Assembly (NCBI GenBank): GCA_028551475.1
Contig: CM052362.1
Coordinates: 20,566,021 to 20,630,020, forward strand
DNA: 64,000 nucleotides
Direction of reading: 5' to 3'
Source: Casuarina equisetifolia
Lineage: Eukaryota; Streptophyta; Magnoliopsida; Fagales; Casuarinaceae
Part shown: positions 1-11,313 of the stretch, piece by piece
Layout of the letters: each line of letters begins with the position of its first letter
How positions within the stretch are numbered: position 1 is the stretch's first letter
The notes under the pieces: generated by a model
What the model saw: only the letters and a program-made list of their open reading frames with translations
What the model was told of the DNA's origin: nothing
The model's database searches: none
Position numbers and translations under genes: made by a program

Positions 1-353
1 TACATGCCGTTCTACTTATCGTTTTTCTCATTCCTTGGGAGTTCACTTTGGTTGGCTTATGGACTGCTAGGCCACGATCTACTTCTTGCGGTTTGTATCA
101 TGATTGAGCTCTATTTATGTTGTGAAAAAGATTTCTGTACCCTACACTCACATATTCTTGGATATTTTTAACTCTTTGGCAGGCCCCAAATATAGTTGGT
201 TGTCCTTTAAGCATCTTTCAACTCATACTCTACTTCAAGTACAAGAAAGGCGGGATTATAGAAGAACCTACCAAATCGGACTTGGAACAGAATTATGAGA
301 AACCCAAACAATTGCAGCTTGGGGTTAATGACAGTATTAATGGAAAAAGTTGA
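1..353 (+). CDS. SWEET3: SWEET3-like sugar transporter, copy A (3' end only)
   Basis: Last two exons of a SWEET (MtN3/saliva) transporter cut by the window edge. Exon 1..90 continues in frame from outside and encodes [25 protein letters not shown], matching the sixth to seventh membrane helices of the family. Intron 91..182 is GT-AG. Exon 183..353 encodes the end of helix 7 (APNIVGCPLSIFQLILYFKY) and a charged cytosolic tail ending at TGA. SWEETs are seven-helix uniporters that move sucrose or hexoses down their gradient across plasma or vacuolar membranes. The order and sequence match the two complete copies downstream. Its tail is five residues shorter than theirs because an extra A just before the stop changes the frame at the very end. 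The 5' four exons are outside the window, so I cannot say whether the gene is intact. The SWEET3 assignment rests on similarity to copies B and C and on gene order remembered from Arabidopsis. Confidence 0.85.
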
Positions 354-2269
354 AAAAAAAAAACAACAACAACCACAACTAAGATCTGATTAAGTTCCAT
401 TTGCTGTTGTTTCCCATAAATTCCAGTTCAAGATAGTTCTCGCATCAAATGCGAGTATCTTTTCGTACATCCGACTATATTTTGTCTTTTATCTAAAGTA
501 ACGATTTGTGCTATTCTAAGAGGTTTGTCTATGACAGGGAGAAATTTGTTTCATTAACAACACATTTCAATGATACTGTTAATGGGGCAGCAAAGTGTAT
601 CTAAATCGGTAGAAGGGAGTATTTGTGGTAAAGAAACTCATGGAATGGAAAGCATGCTAACTGAGCAATGACATGAAAAGGAAAAAGGAAACTTGTAATT
701 TGCATGTCATGGCTTGAGATCACATTATGGGCTGCCAAAAACAGCATTTCACAAGGGAAAAAAGAAATGAAAAAGAAAAAGAAAAAGAAAAAGGAAGAGT
801 ATCGCACACTAAACTCGTTCATTTTCTGGATTTGGTTTCCAAATCCTAGTCAGGTGATTCTTTGCTTGATATGACCAATAAAATGCACTTGGTATATGTA
901 TTTCACCAGCTGGGAACATATTCTGTGTACTCGAATATCACTAGCCTCTAAACACCACAGAAAGTTGCCTCCATATTGTTAGACTGATAGGGTTGCCGTG
1001 GATGAAGCTAAAGTGAGACCAGGGCTCACTGAAGCTAATCTACAGTCTAAGACAAACTAGCTCCCTGCTGGAGTAGTTGGATAAAGTGCAGACAGCACAG
1101 TGCCTAGTTGTATAGAGCATGGTGATGCTTCACGGGTGAAGTAACTAGGTGATGTAGTTACTGTCCAACTTCTTTATGTCTTTTGATTTGATGTTTGAGA
1201 TGTGTTAGCTTGAACCAGATATGGGAACCCAAGCCTCAGTGAAGGCAACTGTTGGGTTAGCTTTCTTTTGGTTCTGTAAAACAATTCTGCTCTTGTTGTT
1301 GCAGTGAATGAATGAACTTTGAACCACTTTGCTCCCACAAGTTCGTGTTTGTGTCTTCCTTTTCTTTACTCTATTTTACTTCCACACCTGTGTTAAGTTT
1401 GTATCACATATGGCTCAAAAACTTCTAGGTAATAGATTTTGCAAACCTTGTCCAGAATCTGTGTAGTGTCTGACCGATTGTCTTAATTAACACCTAAATA
1501 GACCGTCCTTTAGGTGTTCAAAGGAAATATTCACAATCCAAATATATAATCATTTTGATTCTGACGATTCATAAAGGAAGGCAAAGGTTGTGACAATATG
1601 TTTGCAGCACCCAGAAATACTTTAAAGTTTCTGACCATTTCCGCAAATAGATTCATAAAATATAAAGCCGTTCAAGTATAAAAGCATACCGCAACAAAGC
1701 ATCAGATCGCAATGTTAGGTTCACAACAAAGAATTATGAAGCTCTCTAAGCAAAAGTGAATTGGGCAGAGTCAAAAGGAGCTCAGATCATCATCGTATCG
1801 GATAATATTGTCCATTAGAAGAATATATTATATATTGGGCATCAAAGGACCTCCACTTCCAAAACGAACTTATTCTGCCTACGGAAGACGACTTCAATTT
1901 GTGGCCTGTCAATTAATCTCGTTTCTTCAAAACCATGACCACTGCAACCATCTGTTGGACCCGAACTGGATTACATCTTATATACTTTTCTTCTGTCGTG
2001 CTTACAGCAGAAAATATTACAATAAAGTTCTTCTCTTGTTCTAAGAACTGTTTATGTGTGGATGGAACTTGTATATTCCATAAGGGGTGTCTTCCCAGAT
2101 CATTTTGTGAAGGAATATTTTCTTACAGATGCTTTCTATTAATGTATAGGGGGGAACATTTATGGTGGGCACACTCCCAAAATTGATGAGACAATTTTAT
2201 TGGACTGTGATGAACATAAGAAAAAAGACTTTCTATCATTTGCAACCGTTAATACGATATTACTATTCC

Positions 2270-3175
2270 CTATGATAGAACGTGTGAGAAATTGAATTAT
2301 TGTAAACATTTTGTTTCTTTTCTTAAGAAAAAGGCTTGAGAATTACACTCTAGAGATTGCCAAAAAGTCATATGTTTTAATGAAAATGGAAGTTGCATCA
2401 TCAATAGAGAGAGGTCTTCTCTTAGTAATGTATTTTACCATATATGCTCTGGATAGAAAAAGGTAGTAAACACCTTGGGTATCAAATATTTATTCCTATA
2501 ATAAGATGTGTGAGAAATTGAATTAGAGAAAACATTTTGTTTTTTTTTATTAAAGAAAAAAGGCTTGAGAATTAGATTCTGGAGATTCCAAAAGAGTTAC
2601 ATGTTTTAATGGAAATGGAAGTGACATCATCAATTGAGAGAGGACTTCTTTTAGTAATGTATTCCAGCACATATGCTTTCGATAACAAACCGTAAAAAGG
2701 ACATTAAGCATCAAATATTTGTTCCTATGATAGTATGTATAAGAAATTGAATTATCGTAAGCATTTTGTTTTTTTTTTTTCCCTTAAGAAAAAGGCTTAA
2801 GAATTGGGCTCTAGAGATTACCCAAGAGTCACATGTTTTAATGAAAATGGAAGTCATATCATCAATCAAGGGAGGACCTTTCTTAGTAACGTATTCTAGC
2901 ACATATGCTCTGGATAGATAAAAGTAGAAAGGACATCAAGTATCAAATATTTATTCGGATGATAATATGTACAAGAAATTGAATTATCCTAAAAAAAAAA
3001 AATTTCTTAAGAAAAAGGCTTGAGAATTAGACTCTAGAGATTGTCGACATGTTATATGTTTTAATGAAAATGGAAGCCACATCAACAATCAAGAGAGGAC
3101 TTTTCTTAGTAATATATTCTAGCACATATGCCTCCAATATAAAAGGGTAGAAAGCAACTTGGGTACCAAATATTT
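2270..3175. repeat. Tandem repeat, four units of about 225-232 bp
   Basis: Four head-to-tail units start near 2270, 2495, 2727 and 2957. Each carries the ordered landmarks AGAAATTGAATTA, a T-run followed by TTAAGAAAAAGGCTTGAGAATT, CTCTAGAGATT-like, TTTTAATGAAAATGGAAGT, AGAGAGGACTTCT-like, TAGTAATGTATTCTAGCACATATGC-like, and ATCAAATATTTATTC. Units differ by substitutions and short indels, so the array is not recent. The next SWEET spacer has no comparable array, so it arose or expanded only in the A-B spacer. Confidence 0.85.
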
Positions 3176-3530
3176 GTACTAGGAATTACAAAATTATTCG
3201 ATGTTATAATAAATAATTCATATTTAACTTAAAATACTAAGATTTTAAATAAAGATACTCATATAATAAATCAATCTTCCAAACTATTATATTCACCTGT
3301 GAGACTTAATATGTGTCTTTGTCCTGAATGTGGGGAAAACATTAGCTTATGGGAAAAAAGTCTACAACAAAACAACAAAAATAAGATTTGAAGCCTAATA
3401 TCATGTTAGAAATTATAGAGAATTAATTATATATTAAATATGAAACTTTCAAACTTTATGTAGAAGAATTTTTTTCTTTATAAATCATTATTTCGTACTA
3501 TTATATTCTCATGCAGAACTTAATATAGAT
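3175..3530 (-). mobile_element. Degraded miniature LTR-type element (TRIM-like)
   Basis: Two diverged direct repeats of about 120 bp (about 3180-3310 and 3409-3530) flank a short centre that contains an AACATTAGCTTATGGG-like block. The centre and repeats match the cleaner element at 7371-7707, and a tRNA-Met-type primer site remnant lies on the minus strand beside the right repeat. It has no coding capacity. It is more decayed than the 7.4-kb copy, with blurred ends, so it is an old fossil. Confidence 0.55.
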
Positions 3531-4031
3531 AACAGTAACATGATGCAATCATATCACACCTAAATTAGGTATGTATATTTTTAGGCTTTCACAGTTTGGT
3601 TTGCATATTCATAATGATAACACTTCATTTTAGGGCATCTCTAATTTATATTTTTAGACATCGCTATATAATTACAACTGATCTTTTCGCAACGGATATA
3701 AAACATTCATGCTTTAGCACCTGATGCAAGAGCCGACGGTGCAACAGGCAGCACCAACTTGACTTGGGGAGGTGCTGATTTAGTGGCAGTGGCGGAAAAG
3801 TTGCTTTGTTACCTATTCCGTTACTAGAAGGTAGGTCATACATTGATGGCATCAGCTAAATCATTGAAGCATGAAAGCTGGGAGCAAAACGACTTGTAAA
3901 GGAGCATTTGTACTAAAAGAATCCATAGGAAAAGCTTCACAAAAGATCGAAGTGTTTACATCCACAAGCGTAATACAGAGTTGGCAGCACTCTTCAATTC
4001 TCCATTATCAACTTATTAGCTGTCTATCCTT

Positions 4032-4041
4032 TATTTATATC
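4032..4041 (+). promoter_or_regulatory. TATA-like element of SWEET3 copy B
   Basis: TATTTATAT lies about 110 bp upstream of the copy B start codon, followed by a block (GAAGAGTGTCAAACAATCGAT) shared with copy C at the same spacing (TATTTATATC at 7969-7978). Conservation between paralogues in otherwise diverging spacers supports a core promoter. The transcription start was not determined. Confidence 0.45.
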
Positions 4042-4147
4042 TAGTGAAGAGTGTCAAACAATCGATAAAAAAATCGATAAGTCCTTGCTCAGACAATTCT
4101 TGTCGATACCATTTCTTCATCTTAGGACTCTATCTTTGTTGGCGAAC

Positions 4148-5810
4148 ATGAAAGATACATTGCGGCTGGTAGTCGGAGTCTTGGGTATTTCTCTCTTGTT
4201 TGTTTTCCATGCTTTTCATCATTATTAATGACCAAGCGTCTGCAAAGATTGGACCACTGATCATATTTTACCTGGTGTTTGCTTCAGGGAACGGTGCTTC
4301 TGTGTTACTTTATGTAGCTCCCATGTAAAGTCGGCATGCCATTCTACTACATATTTCTCTCTATTTTATTGGTCAAATCATCGATCAAGTTAACCAACCT
4401 TTTTATTTGTAATTTTCTTTCTGTTTTCAGGTTAACTTTTTGGAGGCTCATAAAGAAGAGAAGCCCGGAGGGGTTTTCATTTGTTCCTTACATCGTTGCA
4501 CTATTAGACTGTATCATTTATGCTTGGTATTCAACGCCGGTGGTAAGCCACGGGTGGCAAAATTTTACTGTGCTGACCATAAGTTGCTTGGGGATTCTCC
4601 TTCAGTTCTCCTTTGTTTTGATATATTTCTGGTTGGCTTCATCTAGAGGGAAGGCAAGTCTCACATTTCATGTTTAAAACCTAAGCTTTTCCTGTACAAA
4701 CTTGATACATCACCATTCCCATGCAGGCATGAAATAAGTGCACTATTATATTTCATGGGTTCTATTATATGTTTTTCTCAATTTTAGTTCTTTCATTTGC
4801 CGTGTCGAAGTAACTCAAAAGTGCATGCATCTAATGACTTGAAGATGGTATTGACTTACGAACACTGCGAGGGTGCAGATAAAGGTGGCCGTGTCAATGA
4901 TAGCTGTTATCATAGTATCCTGCGCTACTGCCATCATCTCAGTTTTTGGTTTCCGCGAGCACCATCGCAGAAAGGACTTTGTTGGCAGTGTAGCTGTAGT
5001 AGCATCTGTAGCAATGTACGCCTCTCCGTTGGTGGTTGTGGTGAGTCAATTCTTATTATCAAGAAGGGATCTCATCAGCTATGTAATAAGAAGAAGAGGA
5101 AAAAATCCGTACAAGATGTCACATATTCATGTGCCAGTTTGTGTTATTTTTTTTTATTGAATATGTGAGTTTATTAATTTAAAAATAAAAAAAATATAAA
5201 AAATTTACGGATATATTTTAATATTATAAATTTATTTATTAAAAAAAAATCAATATTAAAATTCTCTATGACACAATAAAATATTTATTTAAAAAAATTA
5301 ATCTCCCATTATTTTGTTGTCAATGTCAACACATAACTTCATTTGGTAGGGAGAATCATTCGACAGTAGGGAACTTACGTAAGTTGCTCTTACTTTCTTT
5401 CCCTCTTGCAGAGGCAGGTGATCAGAACGAAGAGCGTGGAATTCATGCCGTTCTACTTTACTCTTTTCTTATTCATCAGCAGTCTCCTTTGGTTGGCATA
5501 CGGAATTCTGAGCCATGATAACTTTGTAGCGGTTCGTATTATGATTAAGCTCTATTTATGTTAGTCAAAAAAAGAGATTTCTGTCCTGTAAAACTGACAT
5601 ACTCTTGGATATCTAACTCTTTGACAGGCCCCGAATCTGGTGGGCATCCTTTTTAGCACCCTTCAACTCGTAATCTACTTCAAGTACAGAAAAGGAACAA
5701 CCATAGAAGATCAGAACAAAGGGGACTTGGAAAAAGATGATGAGAAATCCAAACAGTTGCAGCTGACAGTGAATGACAGTATTAATGGAAAAGTTGAAAC
5801 AAACAACTAA
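4148..5810 (+). CDS. SWEET3: SWEET3-like sugar transporter, copy B (complete)
   Basis: Six exons: 4148..4184, 4288..4324, 4431..4653, 4879..5040, 5412..5531, 5628..5810; 762 nt, 253 aa, all phases consistent. It begins [20 protein letters not shown]. The first MtN3 triple-helix bundle spans about residues 8-95 (motifs APML and [15 protein letters not shown]). The second spans about 130-212 ([22 protein letters not shown]). A charged tail follows. Members export or import sugars by facilitated diffusion; the small clade I members such as SWEET3 mostly handle hexoses, which is family knowledge and not shown here. Intron 3 has a GC donor (AAG/GCAAGT), as in copy C; all other introns are GT-AG. 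Intron 4 carries an extra ~200-bp AT-rich insertion that copy C lacks. A TATA-like element conserved with copy C lies about 110 bp upstream of the ATG. Nothing breaks the reading frame, so it looks functional. Confidence 0.9.
5135..5335. repeat. AT-rich insertion in intron 4 of SWEET3 copy B
   Basis: Alignment by eye to intron 4 of copy C shows about 200 extra bases between a CACATATTCATG-like block and ACATAACTTCATTTGG, both of which are present in copy C. The insert is nearly all A/T. Its first ~75 bp (a TGAATATGTGAGTTTATT block) resembles 56568-56640. It is probably a small mobile-element remnant; no terminal inverted repeats were evident. Confidence 0.5.
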
Positions 5811-8081
5811 TATCGGATTAAGATTCATTTACTGTTTTATTCCAAAAGATGAATCCAGAAATTCTAGTTTCAGATGGTTCACGCATCAATGCATGTATAT
5901 CTCATACGTGCGTATGTAATTTTCCTTTATTTTAAAGTAATGGTTTGTGTTATTCCAAGAGGTTTGTCTGTGACATGCACAACTTTGTTGCAATAAATAA
6001 TGAATTTCAAAGCAATAAAGCTGTAAGAGGGAATTTGTCATAAAAAGGGACATGAATGGTCTATTTTGTTGCAAAGATTATGTGCGTATATTTTTTTTTT
6101 CATTATTTAGGTTTATACTTACCTTTGGTAGAGCACAGTAGGAAATATTTGGAGAACATATCGAAAAGCCACTCCCAACAACCAAAAGAAATACAAATTT
6201 AATAAAGAGTACAACTTTTAATGAATCAAAAGTCATCAAAAGCATTTGGCCACAATAAACCAAACCTTTTCTTTGATCCACATGATCCGTTATTAACCTT
6301 GGTTGGTTCACTTCCTCAAATTGCCTCCTACAAGTAACCAAAGTCCTTTCACCCATCCAAGGTGACAAAGTAAGTACCAAAAAATAAAAAGAATAAAAAT
6401 AAGTAAATAATTATCATTTTTCCTAGTAAATAATTACCAAAAAAAAAAAACAAAAGGCACTCATTGGTTGCTAAACACCACTAACCTTCTAGGTAATAGG
6501 TTTTGTGAAACTTTGTCCACAATCTCTGCAGTGAATGATCAATTGTGTAAATTTAACAAGGAGGATTGACTCCAACAGCTAAAGACATCATCTTTAGTTG
6601 TTCAAAGTCAATGGTCACCATCCAAATATATAATAATATATGATTCTGATGATCATAAAGGAGAGCAAAGGTTGTGACATTATGCTTGCATCAACCATAA
6701 ATAACATAGTTATACAATAGAAGTCCATTCAAGAACTAACAAAGCATACCGCAATAATGCATCAGAAATGCAGTGTTAGGTTGATAGAATTATAAAGATT
6801 TCCAAGCAAAAATGAGTAGGAAAACAGTCAAAAGGAGTTAAGATCATGATCTTATCATATAATACTGTTCATTAGGTAAAAAAAATATACGTTTTCTATT
6901 AGATAACTTTTGTTGCTTAGCAAAAGAATATGTTAATATTAGGCATCAAAGGACCTCCGCTTTGGATACCAACTTATTATGCCTACCAAAAACTCCTCCA
7001 ATATATGCCCAATCAATTGATCTTGTTCCTTCAAAACCATGACCACTACAATCTTGAGGTGAAGCTTGAATAAAAGAAACCCTTTAACCTTAGACTTAGC
7101 TTTTAACTCTCATTCTAACCTTGAGATATTAAAATATATTGAGTGAATGAGAAGCATCCATTCTATCATATTTAACCTTGAGCTGAGACATGCTTAGTGT
7201 GCAAGGAGATTTAAAGACAAAACTCTCATATTACCAAGTTATAATCCTTAAATAGTGTTTAAATAAAATATATATTTCTAATTCATAAATTAGCTTTTGG
7301 GTTAGGCTTCTAAGTTTAATAACAAAAAGAAATAAAACACCTAGAGTATCAAATATTCTGTACCACAAATTGTTAAATTTTTAAAAATCATAAAGAAGAA
7401 CTCAAATCTAACTTAACATATCAAGGTTTTAAGTAAATGAATTCTGCTCTTGATAAACTACTTTTCTAGGTTAATGTATTCTCATGTAGGACTTAACACA
7501 CCTTTTTACCTTAAGCATGGGGGGAACATTAGCTTATGAGATAGAGTTTATAAGCAAAGAAATAGGAGATAGAATTTAAACTTTAATACCATGTTAGAAA
7601 TCAAAAAGAATAACTTAAATCTAACTTAAAATCATAAGGTTTTAAGTAGAAGAAATTATCTCTTTATTAACTACTTCTACTATTATATTCTTATGTAGGA
7701 CTTAACACAAATAAGAAGAAAAATGTTATGGTGGGTAATACGATGGCATCCCCCAATCAACAAAGGACAAAAGCTGGAAGCAATTCACTTTCAGTTGTTC
7801 CTTTAATTGTTTGTCAAAAGTTCTTGTAATGGAGCACTAGTACTAAAAATCATAGAAAAAGCTCCACAAGCAAACAAAATTGCTTATCTCCACAAGCTTA
7901 ATACAGACTTGACAGCACCCACCGTGCTTTCAATTTTCTATTACCACCTTTTTTAGCTGTCTAACCATTATTTATATCTCTTGAAGAGTGTCAAACAATC
8001 GATATAGAATCTGTACGTCCTTGTTCAAACACTTGTTGACGGTACCATTTTTTCTTCTTAGGACCATCTCTGCAGACGAAC
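5811..8081. other. Spacer between SWEET3 copies B and C
   Basis: No gene recognised. The left part matches the 3' flank of the other SWEET copies, including an AAGAGGTTTGTCT block shared with copy A's flank. The stretch 6820-7050 is a duplicate of about 1760-1960. A miniature LTR-type element occupies 7371-7707. The final ~170 bp is the conserved promoter and leader region of copy C. Confidence 0.7.
7371..7707 (-). mobile_element. Miniature LTR retroelement (TRIM-type) with intact ends
   Basis: A 337-bp element. Direct repeats 7371-7498 and 7592-7707 both read TG...CA on the minus strand (starting TGTTAAGTCCTACAT), with a 93-bp centre. On the minus strand the first repeat is followed at once by a TGGTATTAAAG block, a diverged initiator-tRNA-Met primer site. 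The five bases CAAAT occur just outside both ends (7366-7370 and 7708-7712), a perfect target-site duplication. There is no coding region, so it is non-autonomous. The two terminal repeats have diverged noticeably, which points to an old insertion. Confidence 0.85.
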
Positions 8082-9542
8082 ATGGGAGATAGATTGCGGC
8101 TGGCTTTCGGAGTCCTGGGTACTTTGTTCTTGTTTATTTTCCCTCCTTCCCACCACTATGAATGACCAAGCTTCAGGAAAGATTCACCTACTAATCTTAT
8201 TTTTCGTGGTGTTTGCTCCAGGGAACGCTGCTTCTGTGTTACTTTTTGCATCTCCCATGTAAGTCAGCATGCCATTCTACTACGTATTTCACTCTATCTT
8301 ATTCAATTCATGTAAGCAATACTTGATCAGTAAAATCATCTACCAAGTTACTCAACCTTTTCTATTATGATTTTCTTTCTGTTTTCAGATTAACTTTTCG
8401 GAGAGTCATAAAGAAGAAAAGCACGGAGGGTTTTTCATTTGTTCCTTACATCGTTGCACTATCTAACTGTCTCCTAGGTAATTGGTATGCAATGCCAGTG
8501 GTAAGCTACGGATGGCAAAATTTTTCCCTGGTCACTGTCACTGGTTTAGGGATTCTTCTCGAGGTCTCCTTCCTTTTGATATATCTCCGGTTCGCTCCAT
8601 CTAGAGCGAAGGCAAGTTTCACAATTCGTTTTTGACAACTAAGCTTTTCCTGCATAAACTTGATATATCAACATATCCATGCAGGCATGAAATAAGTCCA
8701 CTTTCATATTTCCTGCGGCCTATTATATGTTTCATCATCTGCTGTTTTGAAGTGACTGAAAGATGCATGCATGTATTTATTGACTGACGAACATGGTGAG
8801 GCTGCAGGTGAAGGTGGCCCTGTCACTACTCGCTGTTATCATCGGATTCTGCTCTACTGTTACCATCTCAGCTTTTGTGTTCAAAGATCACCATCGTCGG
8901 AAGGAATTTGTTGGGAGTATAGGGCTAGTGATAGCTGTGGCAATGTACGCCTCTCCGTTGTCGGTTGTGGTGAGTCATTATTTCTCATTTTCATGAAAGG
9001 GTTCTCCGGAGGAATGTAACTGAGAACAGAAGAAGAGTGAAAGATCCATGCAAGATGCCTCATATACACATACGATTTCATAACTTCATTTAGTGGAGAG
9101 AATTACGAGAATTGTTCTTGCTTCCTTTCCCTCTTGCAGAAGCAAGTGATCGTTACTAAAAGCGTGGAATTCATGCCGTTCTACTTATCGTTTTTCTCAT
9201 TCCTCAGCAGTTTACTTTGGTTGGCGTACGGTCTGCTAGGCCATGATATATTTGTAGCGGTTCGTATCATGATTAAGCTCTATTTATGTTGTCAAAAAAA
9301 AAAAGAGAGGTTTCCGTCCTGTAAAACTGACAAACTCTGGATATCTAACTATTTTGCAGGCCCCGAATCTGATGGGCATCCTTTTAAGCACCCTTCAACT
9401 TGTAATCTACTTCAAGTACAGAAAAGGAAGAACCATAGAAGAACAGAACAAAGGGGACTTGGAAAAAGATGATGAGAAGTCCAACCAGTTGCAGCTCGCG
9501 GTGAATGACAGTATTAATGGAAAAGTTGAAACAATCAACTAA
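8082..9542 (+). CDS. SWEET3: SWEET3-like sugar transporter, copy C (complete)
   Basis: Six exons: 8082..8118, 8222..8258, 8389..8611, 8808..8969, 9140..9259, 9360..9542; 762 nt, 253 aa, identical exon lengths to copy B. It begins [20 protein letters not shown], very close to my memory of the start of Arabidopsis SWEET3. Two MtN3 bundles (about 8-95 and 130-212) and a Lys/Glu-rich tail are present. As in copy B, intron 3 uses a GC donor. Divergence from copy B is uneven: by hand count exon 4 differs at about 37 of 162 sites and exon 5 at about 23 of 120, but exon 6 at only about 11 of 183. Over the shared 90 nt of exon 5, copy C is closer to copy A (13 differences) than to copy B (16). No frame damage is seen. 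The likely role is facilitated sugar transport in a membrane; tissue and substrate cannot be read from the sequence. Confidence 0.92.
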
Positions 9543-11313
9543 GATCGGATTAAGTTCCATTTACTGTTTTTTACCAAAAGATGAATCTAAAAATTATAGT
9601 TTCAGACAGTTCATGCATCAAGGCATGTATATTCTCATACATGCGTATGTAATTCTCTTTTATCTTAAATAATGGATTATCTATTCCAAGAAGTTTGTCT
9701 GTGATATGCACAATATATTGTCTATTTATTGTTCCGAAGATTATGTACATATTTTTTCTTTTCATTATTTAAGTTTAGACTGACCTTTGGAGGAGCAGAG
9801 TTGGAATTTTTTTTTAAAACATATCGAAAAGAAATAAAACTTTAATAAAGAGTACAACTTTTAATGAATCAAAGTCATTAAAAATATTTAATGATCCTCT
9901 ATTAACCTTGGTTGGTTGACTTCCTCAGAACGCCTCCTAAAAGTAACCAAAGCCTTTTCAACTATCCGAGGTGACAGAGTAAGTATCAAAAATGAACATG
10001 TAAAAACAACTAAATAATTAACATCTATTATGGTCTTTAACACAAATGCAACAATTTTACCAACCATGTACAACTTTTAACCCTTGTCGAAAGTCACTAG
10101 AATTATTTAACCATAATAGACCATTTATAAGAGATTTCGTTCACCCTTTCAAGAAATCAAAGTGATAAAATGGTCGCATCAAGAAAACAATCATACAAAT
10201 ACGTTGCTTTTTTTTTCTATATAATAAGATATCATCCTTATTTCAGAAAATTGATAAGCTTCAGAATCAGGGAACCGTTCGATTTGGTTATAAAAAAATA
10301 ATAGGATCATAACTGTGCTTTCAATTTTTATTGACATAAGAAATAACTTTTTAATACCGTGATACGATTCCCTATTTTGCATAACATGGCTTGAGATCAC
10401 ATGATATGCAGCAGAAAACAGCTTGTCGACATGGAAAAAGGAAATGAACTAGAGGAAGAAAAAGGAGTATCACAGCATAAGGGTACCAACTCGTTGCAAC
10501 AAGTAACTTCTGAAAGGGAAAATGATCGCAAATATCATGGTTGTTTTACTATATATCTCTACTGGATTACTTAGCAGGTTGTATCCCCTGTTTATCCCCT
10601 TGCTGTATCCCTGTCTATGCAAAGGCCGCCATTAGTTAATATACCCCTGAAAGAGCACTCAGATGGTTCATTGGAGCACTTAAATGATTCTTGTTTGCCA
10701 AAAACAAAAAGTCAAGGGCTAATTAGCATCATTATTAGACACAGAAGAATAAAGAAAACGGTGCTTAGCTTTACATCGAGCTTTCTTTTGAAAAAGAATA
10801 TATCCATCGAACCCATTCCACTTCAATCCAAATGCAATATTCCCCATGATTCACAATCATGCAGTTAGAAGAAAAAAGCACATCAAATATTGAATTTGGA
10901 ATACAATGTCTCAAGATGAGTGGCCATTATTCAGGAACCTGCAACATGAGCAGAGCCAATTATCATCAATTGAAAGAATTGGTTCTCACACTATCAGAAA
11001 TGTTGAGCACAGAAAGAAGTGCATGATGGTATTTAAAGATCCAACCGGAACCCTTCTAAATATTTCAAAGCCCAAGCCTATCCAAGTCAGTAAACTGTGA
11101 GATTTGCTACAATTAGCTGAAGACTGGAGAAAGAAGAAGCACAAAATATCCCAACCTAAAAAGTGCTTCTACCTAAGAGAAGTAAAAAGACACAACATCA
11201 TGCTTCACTAGAACATACATGTAACCAAAAAAAAAAAACCAAGAGACAATATGAAGGAAGATAAAACCTCAGAAATAAGCTTAAAGGGAGACCAAGAGGA
11301 GAAATGAAACTGT
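9543..11313. other. Spacer between SWEET3 copy C and the PPR gene
   Basis: No gene recognised. About 9543-10080 repeats the 3' flank sequence of SWEET copies A and B. About 10440-11313 is not SWEET-related and lies downstream of the convergent PPR gene, so part of it is probably that gene's 3' untranslated region. Two short open frames at 10617-10868 and 10906-11100 show no recognisable domain. Confidence 0.6.

Larger units (their letters stand above)
354..4147. other. Spacer between SWEET3 copies A and B
   Basis: No gene recognised in 3.8 kb. The spacer holds the 3' flank of copy A (about 354-1000), whose sequence resembles the 3' flanks of copies B and C. A segment at about 1750-1960 resembles 6820-7050 in the next spacer. 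A four-unit tandem repeat lies at 2270-3175, and a degraded miniature LTR-type element at about 3175-3530. The short open frames here look like chance. The last ~250 bp before copy B match the copy C promoter region. Confidence 0.7.

Noticed and set aside
10617-11100. Two short frames after the SWEET array
   Set aside because: No similarity or domain; most likely the 3' region of the PPR gene read on the wrong strand.
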